Part shown: positions 50,338 through 61,840 of the stretch, piece after piece
Layout: each line of letters begins with the position of its first letter
Numbering within the stretch: the first letter of the stretch is position 1
Position numbers and translations under genes: made by a program
Assembly: GCA_038380435.1 (NCBI GenBank)
Contig: JAWZYU010000703.1
Span: 1 to 64,000, forward strand
Length of the DNA stretch: 64,000 bases
From: Ryuthela nishihirai
Lineage: Eukaryota > Arthropoda > Arachnida > Araneae > Heptathelidae
Reading direction: 5' to 3'
Notes under the pieces: model-generated
The model's database searches: none
What the model was told of the DNA's origin: nothing
What the model saw: the letters and a program-made list of their open reading frames with translations, nothing else

Positions 50338-51650
50338 AAACTACCTCCCCCGGGTCACGAGGCGGGAACTCGTATCAGGTGCCCGAGACCACAGGAAAAA
50401 AAAAATCCCCCGGGACAGGAGGCGGGAACACCCGACAGTTGCCCGAGAGCACAAAAAACTACCTCCCCCGGGTCACGAGGCGAGAACTCGTAACAGGTGC
50501 CCGAGACCACAGGAAAAAAAAACTCCCCCGGGACAGGAGGCGGGAACACCCGACAGTTGCCCGAGAGCACAAAAAACTACCTCCCCCGGGTCACGAGGCG
50601 GGAACTCGTGACAGGTGCCCGAGACCACAGGAAAAAAAAAATCCCCCGGGACAGGAGGAGGGAACACCCGACAGTTGCCCGAGAGCACAAAAAACTACCT
50701 CCCCCGGGTCACGAGGCGGGAACTCGTGACAGGTGCCCGAGACCACAGGAAAAAAAAACTCCCCCGGGACAGGAGGCGGGAACACCCGACAGTTGCCCGA
50801 GAGCACAAAAAACTACCTCCCCCGGGTCACGAGGCGGGAACTCGTAACAGGTGCCCGAGACCACAGGAAAAAAAAAATCCCCCGGGACAGGAGGCGGGAA
50901 CACCCGACAGTTGCCCGAGAGCACAAAAAACTACCTCCCCCGGGTCACGAGGCGGAAACTCGTATCAGGTGCCCGAGACCACAGGAAAAAAAAATCCCCC
51001 GGGACAGGAGGCGGGAACACCCGACAGTTGCCCGAGAGCACAAAAAACTACCTCCCCCGGGTCACGAGGCGGGAACTCGTATCAGGTGCCCGAGACCACA
51101 GGAAAAAAAAAATCCCCCGGGACAGGAGGCGGGAACACCCGACAGTTGCCCGAGAGCACAAAAAACTACCTCCCCCGGGTCACGAGGCGGTAACTCGTAA
51201 CAGGTGCCCGAGACCACAGGAAAAAAAAAATCCCCCGGGACAGAAGGCGGGAACACCCGACAGTTGCCCGAGAGCACAAAAAACTACCTCCCCCGGGTCA
51301 CGAGGCGGGAACTCGTAACAGGTGCCCGAGACCACAGGAAAAAAAAAATCCCCCGGGACAGGAGGCGGGAACACCCGACAGTTGCCCGAGAGCACAAAAA
51401 ACTACCTCCCCAGGGTCACGAGGCGGGAACTCGTAACAGGTGCCCGAGACCACAGGAAAAAAAAACTCCCCCGGGACAGGAGGCGGGAACACCCGACAGT
51501 TGCCCGAGAGCACAAAAAACTACCTCCCCCGGGTCACGAGGCGGGAACTCGTAACAGGTGCCCGAGACCAGAGGAAAAAAAAAATCCCCCGGGACAGGAG
51601 GCGGGAACACCCGACAGTTGCCCGAGAGCACAAAAAACTACCTCCCCCGG
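50337..51650 (+). repeat. right superblock copy, first part
   Basis: Repeats the marker order of 46.7-47.6 kb: two GTGACAGG A halves (about 50607 and 50725), then GGCGGTAACTC (about 51187), CTCCCCAGGG (about 51409) and an ACCAGAGG unit (about 51567). The offset grows from about 3,777 to about 4,010 bp across it, so about two extra units were gained between the GTGACAGG and GGCGGTAAC markers. A private GGAGGAGGGAAC lies near 50657. Confidence 0.86.
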
Positions 51651-52830
51651 GTCACGAGGCGGGAACTCGTAACAGGTGCCCGAGACCACAGGAAAAAAAA
51701 AATCCCCCGGGACAGGAGGCGGGAACACCCGACTGTTGCCCGAGAACACAAAAAACTACTTCCCCCGGGTCACGAGGCGGGAACTCGTATCAGGTGCCCG
51801 AGACCACAGCAAAAAAAAAATCCCCCGGGACAGGAGGCGGGAACACCCGACAGTTGCCCGACAGCACAAAAAACTACCTCCCCCGGGTCACGAGGCGGGA
51901 ACTCGTAATAGATGCCCGAGACCACAGGAAAAAAAAAATCCCCCGGGACAGGAGGCGGGAACACCCGACAGTTGCCCGAGAGCACAAAAAACTACCTCCC
52001 CCGGGTCACGAGGCGGGAACTCGTAACAGGTGCCTGAGACCACAGGAAACAAAAAATCCCCCGGGACAGGAGGCGGGAACACCCGACAGTTGCCCGAGAG
52101 CACAAAAAACTACCTCCCCAGGGTCACGAGGCGGGAACTCGTAACAGGTGCCCGAGACCACAGGAAAAAAAAACTCCCCCGGGACAGGAGGCGGGAACAC
52201 CCGACAGTTGCCCGAGAGCACAAAAAACTACCTCCCCCGGGTCACGAGGCGGGAACTCGTAACAGGTGCCCGAGACCACAGGAAAAAAAAAATCCCCCGG
52301 GACAGGAGGCGGGAACACCCGACAGTTGCCCGAGAACACAAAAAACTACTTCCCCCGGGTCACGAGGCGGGAACTCGTATCAGGTGCCCGAGACCACAGG
52401 AAAAAAAAAATCCCCCGGGACAGGAGGCGGGAACACCCGACAGTTGCCCGACAGCACAAAAAACTACCTCCCCCGGGTCACGAGGCGGGAACTCGTAATA
52501 GATGCCCGAGACCACAGGAAAAAAAAAATCCTCCGGGACAGGAGGCGGGAACACCCGACAGTTGCCCGAGAGCACAAAAAACTACCTCCCCCGGGTCACG
52601 AGGCGGGAACTCGTAACAGGTGCCTGAGACCACAGGAAACAAAAAATCCCCCGGGACAGGAGGCGGGAACACCCGACAGTTGCCCGAGAGCACAAAAAAC
52701 TACCTCCCCAGGGTCACGAGGCGGGAACTCGTAACAGGTGCCCGAGACCACAGGAAAAAAAAACTCCCCCGGGACAGGAGGCGGGAACACCCGACAGTTG
52801 CCCGAGAGCACAAAAAACTACCTCCCCCGG
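51650..52830 (+). repeat. 5-mer tandem duplication, period 590 bp
   Basis: Copy 1 (about 51650-52235) and copy 2 (about 52240-52830) share GAGAACAC plus CTACTTCC, GACAGCAC, GTAATAGATGCC, GTGCCTGAG with the C-interrupted A tract AAACAAAAAA (about 52050 and 52640), and CTCCCCAGGG (about 52117 and 52707). Differences are few: CCGACTGTTG and CCACAGCAAA in copy 1, TCCTCCGGG in copy 2. The period is exactly five units. Partial third and fourth copies of the same marker set are visible at 54.6-55.2 kb. Confidence 0.92.
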
Positions 52831-52889
52831 GTCACGAGGCGGGAACTCGTAACAGATGCCCGAGACCAGAGGAAAAAAAAAATCCCCCG

Positions 52890-53850
52890 GGACAGGAGGC
52901 GGGAACACCCGACAGTTGCCCGAGAGCACAAAAAACTACCTCCCCCGGGTCACGAGGCGGGAACTCGTATCAGGTGCCCGAGACCACAGGAAAAATAAAA
53001 TCCCCCGGGACAAGAGGCGGGAACACCCGACAGTTGCCCGAGAGCACAAAAAACTACCTCCCCCGGGTCACGAGGCGGGAACTCGTAACAGGTGCCCGAG
53101 ACCACAGGAAAAAAAAAACTCCCCCGGGACAGGAGGCGGGAACACCCGACAGTTGCCCGAGAGCACAAAAAACTACCTCCCCCGGGTCACGAGGCGGGAA
53201 CTCGTAACAGGTGCCCGAGACCACAGGAAAAAAAAAATCCCCCGGGACAGGAGGCGGGAACACCTGACAGTTGCCCGAGAGCACAAAAAACTACCTCCCC
53301 CGGGTCACGAGGCGGGAACTCGTAACAGGTGCCCGAGACCACAGGCCACAGGAAAAAAAAACTCCCCCGGGACAGGAGGCGGGAACACCCGACAGTTGCC
53401 CGAGAGCACAAAAAACTACCTCCCCCGGGTCAGGAGGCGGGAACTCGTATCAGGTGCCCGAGACCACAGGAAAAAAAAAATCCCCCGGGACAGGAGGCGG
53501 GAACACCCGACAGTTGCCCGAGAGCACAAAAAACTACCTCCCCCGGGTCACGAGGCGGGAACTCGTATCAGGTGCCCGAGACCACAGGAAAAAAAATCCC
53601 CCGGGACAGGAGGCGGGAACACCCGACAGTTGCCCGAGAGCACAAAAAACTACCTCCCCCGGGTCACGAGGCGGGAACTCGTAACAGGTGCCCGAGACCA
53701 CAGGAAAAAAAAAATCCTCCGGGACAGGAGGCGGGAACACCCGACAGTTGCCCCAGAGCACAAAAAACTACCTCCCCCGGGTCAGGAGGCGGGAACTCGT
53801 AACAGGTGCCCGAGACCACAGGAAAAAAAAAATCCCCCGGGACAGGAGGC
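52890..53850 (+). repeat. copy of 48.64-49.60 kb at an offset of 4,250 bp
   Basis: Shared private variants at 4,250 bp spacing are AAAAATAAAA and ACAAGAGG (about 52991-53022), GGAACACCTGACAG (about 53268), the 7-bp duplication (53346-53352), the GTCAGG A half, the A8 tract (about 53589), TCCTCCGGG and GCCCCAGAGC. The left copy alone has GGACAGGAATTGGG (about 49245), so that change arose after the duplication. The 587-bp 5-mer duplication is absent here, so it too is younger. Confidence 0.91.
53346..53352 (+). repeat. 7-bp tandem duplication CCACAGG, second copy
   Basis: Same structure and flanks as the copy at 49096, exactly 4,250 bp away. Confidence 0.95.
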
Positions 53851-56800
53851 GGGAACACCCGACAGTTGCCCCAGAGCACAAAAAACTACCTCCCCCGGGT
53901 CACGAGGCGGGAACTCGTAACAGGTGCCGGAGACCACAGGAAAAAAAAAATCCCCCGGGACAGGAGGCGGGAACACCCGACAGTTGCCCGAGAGCACAAA
54001 AAACTACCTCCCCCGGGTCACGAGGCGGGAACTCGTAACAGGTGCCTGAGACCACAGGAAACAAAAAATCCCCCGGGACAGGAGGCGGGAACACCCGACA
54101 GTTGCCCGAGAGCACAAAAAACTACCTCCCCAGGGTCACGAGGCGGGAACTCGTAACAGGTGCCCGAGACCACAGGAAAAAAAAACTCCCCCGGGACAGG
54201 AGGCGGGAACACCCGACAGTTGCCCGAGAGCACAAAAAACTACCTCCCCCGGGTCACGAGGCGGGAACTCGTAACAGATGCCCGAGACCAGAGGAAAAAA
54301 AAAATCCCCCGGGACAGGAGGCGGGAACACCCGACAGTTGCCCGAGAGCACAAAAAACTACCTCCCCCGGGTCACGAGGCGGGAACTCGTAACAGGTGCC
54401 CGAGACCACAGGAAAAAAAAACTCCGCCGGGACAGGAGGCGGGAAGTTGCCCGAGAGCACAAAAAACTACCTCCCCCGGGTCACGAGGCGGGAACTCGTA
54501 ATAGGTGCCCGAGACCACAGGAAAAAAAAACTCCCCCGGGACAGGAGGCGGGAACACCCGACAGTTGCCCGAGAGCACAAAAAACTACCTCCCCCGGGTC
54601 AGGAGGCGGGAACTCGTAACAGGTGCCCGAGACCACAGGAAAAAAAAAATCCCCCGGGACAGGAGGCGGGAACACCCGACAGTTGCCCGAGAACACAAAA
54701 AACTACTTCCCCCGGGTCACGAGGCGGGAACTCGTATCAGGTGCCCGAGACCACAGGAAAAAAAAAATCCCCCGGGACAGGAGGCGGGAACACCCGACAG
54801 TTGCCCGACAGCACAAAAAACTACCTCCCCCGGGTCACGAGGCGGGAACTCGTAATAGGTGCCCGAGACCACAGGAAAAAAAAAATCCCCCGGGACAGGA
54901 GGCGGGAACACCCGACAGTTGCCCGAGAGCACAAAAAACTACCTCCCCCGGGTCACGAGGCGGGAACTCGTATCAGGTGCCCGAGACCACAGGAAAAAAA
55001 AAATCCCCCGGGACAGGAGGCGGGAACACCCGACAGTTGCCCGAGAGCACAAAAAACTACCTCCCCCGGGTCACGAGGCGGGAACTCGTAACAGGTGCCT
55101 GAGACCACAGGAAACAAAAAATCCCCCGGGACAGGAGGCGGGAACACCCGACAGTTGCCCGAGAGCACAAAAAACTACCTCCCCCGGGTCACGAGGCGGG
55201 AACTCGTAACAGGTGCCCGAGACCACAGGAAAAAAAAAATCCCCCGGGACAGGAGGCGGGAACACCCGACAGTTGCCCGAGAGCACAAAAAACTACCTCC
55301 CCCGGGTCACGAGGCGGGAACTCGTATCAGGTGCCCGAGACCACAGGAAAAAAAAATCCCCCGGGACAGGAGGCGGGAACACCCGACAGTTGCCCGACAG
55401 CACAAAAAACTACCTCCCCCGGGTCACGAGGCGGGAACTCGTAACAGGTGCCTGAGACCACAGGAAACAAAAAATCCCCCGGGACAGGAGGCGGGAACAC
55501 CCGACAGTTTCCCGAGAGCACAAAAAACTACCTCCCCGGGTCACGAGGCGGGAACTCGTAACAGGTGCCCGAGACGACAGGAAAAAAAAAATCCCCCGGG
55601 ACAGGAGGCGGGAACACCCGACAGTTGCCCGAGAGCACAAAAAACTACCTCCCCCGGGTCACGAGGCGGGAACTCGTATCAGGTGCCCGAGACCACAGGA
55701 AAAAAAAAATCCCCCGGGACAGGAGGCGGGAACACCCGACTGTTGCCCGACAGCACAAAAAACTACCTCCCCCGGGTCACGAGGCGGGAACTCGTAACAG
55801 GTGCCCGAGACCACAGGAAAAAAAAAATCCCCCGGGACAGGAGGCGGGAACACCCGACAGTTGCCCGAGAGCACAAAAAACTACCTCCCCCGGGTCACGA
55901 GGCGGGAAATCGTAACAGGTGCCCGAGACCGCAGGAAAAAAAAACTCCCCCGGGACAGGAGGCAGGAACACCCGACAGTTGCCCGAGAGCACAAAAAACT
56001 ACCTCCCCCAGGTCACGAGGCGGGAACTCGTAACAGGTGCCCGAGACCACAGGAAAAAAAAACTCCCCCGGGACAGGAGGCGGGAACACCCGACAGTAGC
56101 CCGAGAGCACAAAAAACTACCTCCCCCGGGTCACGAGGCGGGAACTCGTAACAGGTGCCCAAGACCACAGGAAAAAAAAACTCCCCCAGGACAGGAGGCG
56201 GGAACACCCGACAGTTGCCCGAGAGCACAAAAAACTACCTCCCCCGGGTCAGGAGGCGGGAACTCGTAACAGGTGCCCGAGACCACAGGAAAAAAAAAAT
56301 CCCCCGGGACAGGAGGCGGGAACACCCGACAGTTGCCCGAGAGCACAAAAAACTACCTCCCCCGGGTCACGAGGCGGGAACTCGTATCAGGTGCCCGAGA
56401 CCACAGGAAAAAAAAAATCCCCCGGGACAGGAGGAGGGAACACCCGACAGTTGCCCGAGAGCACTAAAAACTACCTCCCCCGGGTCACGAGGCGGGAACT
56501 CGTAACAGGTGCCCGAGACCACAGGAAAAAAAAACTCCCCCGGGACAGGAGGCGGGAACACCCGACAGTTGCCCGAGAGCACAAAAAACTACCTCCCCCG
56601 GGTCACGAGGCGGGAACTCGTATCAGGTGCCCGAGACCACAGGAAAAAAAAAATACCCCGGGACAGGAGGCGGGAACACCCGACAGTTGCCCGAGAGCAC
56701 AAAAAACTACCTCCCCCGGGTCACGAGGCGGGAACTCGTAACAGGTGCCCGAGACCACAGGAAAAAAAAATCCCCCGGGACAGGAGGCGGGAACCCCCGA

Positions 56801-58060
56801 CAGTTGCCCGAGAGCACAAAAAACTATCTCCCCCGGGTCACGAGGCGGGAACTCGTAACAGGTGCCCGAGACCACAGGAAAAAAAAATCCCCCGGGACAG
56901 GAGGCGGGAACACCCGACAGTTGCCCGAGAGCACAAAAAACTACCTCCCCCGGGTCACGAGGCGGGAACTCGTATCAGGTGCCCGAGACCACAGGAAAAA
57001 AAAATCCCCCGGGACAGGAGGCGGGAACACCCGACAGTTGCCCGAGAGCACAAAAAACTACCTCCCCCGGGTCACGAGGCGGGAACTCGTAACAGGTGCC
57101 CGAGACCACAGGAAAAAAAAATCCCCCGGGACAGGAGGCGGGAACACCCGACAGTTGCCCGAGAGCACAAAAAACTACCTCCCCCGGGTCACGAGGCGCG
57201 AACTCGTAACAGGTGCCCGAGACCACAGGAAAAAAAAACTCCGCCGGGACAGGAGGCGGGAACACCCGACAGTTGCCCGAGAGCACAAAAAACTACCTCC
57301 CGCGGGTCACGAGGCGGGAACTCGTAACAGGTGCCCGAGACCACAGGAAAAAAAAACTCCCCCGGGACAGGAGGCGGGAACACCCGACAGTTGCCCGAGA
57401 GCACAAAAAACTACCTCCCCCGGGTCAGGAGGCGGGAACTCGTAACAGGTGCCCGAGACCACAGGAAAAAAAAATTCCCCCGGGACAGGAGGAGGGAACA
57501 CCCGACAGTTGCCCGAGAGCACAAAAAACTACCTCCCCCGGGTCACGAGGCGGGAACTCGTAACAGGTGCCCGAGACCACAGGAAAAAAAAAACTCCCCC
57601 GGGACAGGAGGCGGGAACACCCGACAGTTGCCCGAGAGCACAAAAAACTACCTCCCCCGGGTCAGGAGGCAGGAACTCGTAACAGGTGCCCGAGACCACA
57701 GGAAAAAAAAAATCCCCCGCGACAGGAGGCGGGAACACCCGACAGTTGCCCGAGAGCACAAAAAACTACCTCCCGCGGGTCACGAGGCGGGAACTCGTAA
57801 CAGGTGCCCGAGACCACAGGAAAAAAAAAATCCCCCGGGACAGGAGGCGGGAACACCCGACAGTTGCCCGAGAGCACAAAAAACTACCTCCCCCGGATCA
57901 CGAGGCGGGAACTCGTATCAGGTGCCCGAGACCACAGGAAAAAAAAACTCCCCCGGGACAGGAGGCGGGAACACCCGACAGTTGCCCGAGAGCACAAAAA
58001 ACTACCTCCCCCGGGTCACGAGGCGGGAACTCGTAACAGGTGCCCGAGACCACAGGAAAA
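53850..58060 (+). repeat. mosaic type 2 array
   Basis: About 36 units. C-interrupted A tracts (AAACAAAAAA) recur near 54060, 55115 and 55465, and the GAGAACAC/CTACTTCC/GACAGCAC set near 54690-54810. A 9-bp deletion lies at 54445/54446. Other private variants: GACGACAGG (about 55574), GGAGGCAGGAAC (about 55960), CAGTAGCCC (about 56095), CCCCAAGACC (about 56158), GGAACCCCCGAC (about 56790), CTCCGCCGGG (about 54423 and 57240), and CCCGCGACAGG (about 57717). No gene or unique sequence is present. Confidence 0.87.
54440..54452 (+). repeat. 9-bp deletion in a B half
   Basis: The B half reads GGCGGGAAGTTGCCC; the usual CACCCGACA between GGGAA and GTTGCC is missing, with the break between 54445 and 54446. 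It is the only unit with this deletion that I found. The unit is 109 bp instead of 118. Confidence 0.93.
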
Positions 58061-59437
58061 AAAAAATCCCCCGGGACAGGAGGCGGGAACACCCGACAGT
58101 TGCCCGAGAGCACAAAAAACTACCTCCCCCGGGTCACGAGGCGGGAACTCGTAACAGGTGCCCGAGACCACAGGAAAAAAAAAATCCCCCGGGACAGGAG
58201 GCGGGAACACCCGACAGTTGCCCGAGAGCACAAAAAACTACCTCCCCCGGGTCACGAGGCGGGAACTCGTAACAGGTGCCCGAGACCACAGGAAAAAAAA
58301 ATCCCCCGGGACAGGAGGCGGGAACACCCGACAGTTGCCCGAGAGCACAAAAAACTACCTCCCCCGGGTCACGAGGCGGGAACTCGTAACAGGTGCCCGA
58401 GACCACAGGAAAAAAAACTCCCCCGGGACAGGAGGCGGGAACACCCGACAGTTGCCCGAGAGCACAAAAAACTACCTCCCCCGGGTCACGAGGCGGGAAC
58501 TCGTAACAGGTGCCCGAGACCACAGGAAAAAAAAAATCCCCCGGGACAGGAGGCGGGAACACCCGACAGTTGCCCGAGAGCACAAAAAACTACCTCCCCC
58601 GGGTCACGAGGCGGGAACTCGTAACAGGTGCCCGAGACCACAGGAAAAAAAAAATCCCCCGGGACAGGAGGCGGGAGCACCCGACAGTTGCCCGAGAGCA
58701 CAAAAAACTACCTCCCCCGGGTCACGAGGCGGGAACTCGTAACAGGTGTCCGAGACCACAGGAAAAAAAAACTCCCCCGGGACAGGAGGCGGGAACACCC
58801 GACAGTTGCCCGAGAGCACAAAAAACTACCTCCCCCGGGTCACGAGGCGGGAACTCGTAACAGGTGCCCGAGACCACAGGAAAAAAAAAATCCCCCGGGA
58901 CAGGAGGCGGGAACACCCGACAGTTGCCCGAGAGCACAAAAAACTACCTCCCCCGGGTCACGAGGCGGGAACTCGTAACAGGTGCCCGAGACCACAGGAA
59001 AAAAAAATCCCCCGGGACAGGAGGCGGGAACACCCGACAGTTGCCCGAGAGCACAAAAAACTACCTCCCCCGGGTCACGAGGCGGGAACTCGTAACAGGT
59101 GCCCGAGACCACAGGAAAAAAAAACTCCCCCGGGACAGGAGGCGGGAACACCCGACAGTTGCCCGAGAGCACAAAAAACTACCTCCCCCGGGTCACGAGG
59201 CGGGAACTCGTAACAGGTGCCCGAGACCACAGGAAAAAAAAAATCCCCCGGGACAGGAGGCGGGAACACCCGACAGTTGCCCGAGAGCACAAAAAACTAC
59301 CTCCCCCGGGTCACGAGGCGGGAACTCGTAACAGGTGCCCGAGACCACAGGAAAAAAAAAATCCCCCGGGACAGGAGGCGGGAGCACCCGACAGTTGCCC
59401 GAGAGCACAAAAAACTACCTCCCCCGGGTCACGAGGC
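58060..59437 (+). repeat. 6-mer tandem duplication, period about 707 bp
   Basis: Copy 1 (about 58060-58730) and copy 2 (about 58766-59437) share an A9-T unit (about 58293 and 58999), a unit with A8-9 then C (about 58411 and 59116), and GGCGGGAGCACC (about 58673 and 59380). Copy 1 is followed by GTGTCCGAG (about 58747), copy 2 by a GGCGCGAAC A half. These copies are otherwise close to the type 2 consensus, so the edges are less certain than for other duplications. Confidence 0.82.
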
Positions 59438-61362
59438 GCGAACTCGTATCAGGTGCCCGAGACCACAGGAAAAAAAAAATCCCCCGGGACAGGAGGCGGG
59501 AACACCCGACAGTTGCCCGAGAGCACAAAAAACTACCTACCCCGGGTCACGAGGCGGGAACTCGTATCAGGTGCCCGAGACCACAGGAAAAAAAAATCCC
59601 CCGGGACAGGAGGCGGGAACACCCGACAGTTGCCCGAGAGCACAAAAAACTACCTCCCCCGGGTCACGAGGCGGGAACTCGTAACAGGTGCCCGAGACCA
59701 CAGGAAAAAAAAAATCCCCCGGGACAGGAGGCGGGAACACCCGACAGTTGCCCGAGAGCACAAAAAACTACCTCCCCCGGGTCACGAGGCGGGAACTCGT
59801 AACAGGTGCCCGAGACCACAGGAAAAAAAAAATCCCCCGGGACAGGAGGCGGGAACACCCGACAGTTGCCCGAGAGCACAAAAAACTACCTCCCCCGGGT
59901 CACGAGGCGGGAACTCGTAACAGGTGTCCGAGACCACAGGAAAAAAAAACTCCCCCGGGACAGGAGGCGGGAACACCCGACAGTTGCCCGAGAGCACAAA
60001 AAACTACCTCCCCCGGGTCACGAGGCGGGAACTCGTAACAGGTGCCCGAGACCACAGGAAAAAAAAACTCCCCTGGGACAGGAGGCGGGAACACCCGACA
60101 GTTTCCCGAGAGCACAAAAAACTACCCTCCCCGTGTCACGAGGCGGGAACTCGTAACAGGTGCCCGAGACCACAGGAAAAAAAAACTCCCCCGGGACAGG
60201 AGGCGGGAACACCCGACAGTTGCCCGAGAGCACAAAAAACTACCTCCCCCGGGTCACGAGGCGGGAACTCGTAACAGGTGCCCGAGACCACAGGAAAAAA
60301 AAACTCCCCCGGGACAGGAGGCGGGAACACCCGACAGTTCCCCGAGAGCACAAAAAACTACCTCCCCCGGGTCACGAGGCGGGAACTCGTTACAGGTGCC
60401 CGAGACCACAGGAAAAAAAAAATCCCCCGGGACAGGAGGCGGGAACACCCGACAGTTGCCCGAGAGCACAAAAAACTACCTCCCCCGGGTCACGAGGCGG
60501 GAACTCGTAACAGGTGCCCGAGACCACAGGAAAAAAAAAATCCCCCGGGACAGGAGGCGGGAACACCCGACAGTTGCCCGAGAGCACAAAAAACTACCTC
60601 CCCCGGGTCACGAGGCGGGAACTCGTATCAGGTGCCCGAGACCAAAGGAAAAAAAAAATCCCCCGGGACAGGAGGCGGGAACACCCGACAGTTGCCCGAG
60701 AGCACAAAAAACTACCTCCCCCGGGTCACGAGGCGGGAACTCGTATCAGGTGCCCGAGACCACAGGAAAAAAAAAATCCCCTGGGACAGGAGGCGGGAAC
60801 ACCCGACAGTTGCCCGAGAGCACAAAAAACTACCTCCCCCGGGTCACGAGGCGGGAACTCGTATCAGGTGCCCGAGACCACAGGAAAAAAAAACTCCCCC
60901 GGGACAGGAGGCGGGAACACCCGACAGTTGCCCGAGAGCACAAAAAACTACCTCCCCCGGGTCACGAGGCGGGAACTCGTAACAGGTGTCCGAGACCACA
61001 GGAAAAAAAAACTCCCCCGGGACAGGAGGCGGGAACACCCGACAGTTGCCCGAGAGCACAAAAAAATACCTCCCCCGGGTCACGAGGCGGGAACTCGTAA
61101 CAGGTGCCCGAGACCACAGGAAAAAAAAAATCCCCCGCGACAGGAGGCGGGAACACCCGACAGTTGCCCGAGAGCACAAAAAACTACCTCCCCCGGGTCA
61201 CGAGGCGGGAACTCGTAACAGGTGCCCGAGACCACAGGAAAAAAAAACTCCCCCGGGACAGGAGGCGGGAACACCCGGCAGTAGCCCGAGAGCACAAAAA
61301 ACTACCTCCCCCGGGTCACGAGGCGGGAACTCGTATCAGGTGCCCGAGACCACAGGAAAAAA
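59438..61362 (+). repeat. mosaic array containing left copy of a 13-unit spaced duplication
   Basis: A four-unit set at about 59830-60330 carries GTGTCCGAG (about 59927), CCCTGGGACAGG, GTTTCCCGAG (about 60102) and CTACCCTCCCCGTGTCACG (about 60123). The same set recurs 1,533 bp downstream, with the CCCTGGGACAGG change one unit later. Private variants in between include GTTACAGG (about 60390), ACCAAAGG (about 60645) and CAAAAAAATACC (about 61060). Confidence 0.87.
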
Positions 61363-61840
61363 AAATCCCCCGGGACAGGAGGCGGGAACACCCGACAGTT
61401 GCCCGAGAGCACAAAAAACTACCTCCCCCGGATCACGAGGCGGGAACTCGTAACAGGTGTCCGAGACCACAGGAAAAAAAAACTCCCCCGGGACAGGAGG
61501 CGGGAACACCCGACAGTTGCCCGAGAGCACAAAAAACTACCTCCCCCGGGTCACGAGGCGGGAACTCGTAACAGGTGCCCGAGACCACAGGAAAAAAAAA
61601 CTCCCCCGGGACAGGAGGCGGGAACACCCGACAGTTTCCCGAGAGCACAAAAAACTACCCTCCCCGTGTCACGAGGCGGGAACTCGTAACAGGTGCCCGA
61701 GACCACAGGAAAAAAAAACTCCCCTGGGACAGGAGGCGGGAACACCCGACAGTTGCCCGAGAGCACAAAAAACTACCTCCCCCGGGTCACGAGGCGGGAA
61801 CTCGTAACAGGTGCCCGAGACCACAAGAAAAAAAAACTCC
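61363..61840 (+). repeat. right copy of the 13-unit spaced duplication (offset 1,533 bp)
   Basis: Contains GTGTCCGAG (about 61460), GTTTCCCGAG (about 61635) and CTACCCTCCCCGTGTCACG (about 61656), each 1,533 bp after the first set. The following unit has ACCACAAGAAA (about 61824), which the left copy lacks. Confidence 0.89.
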
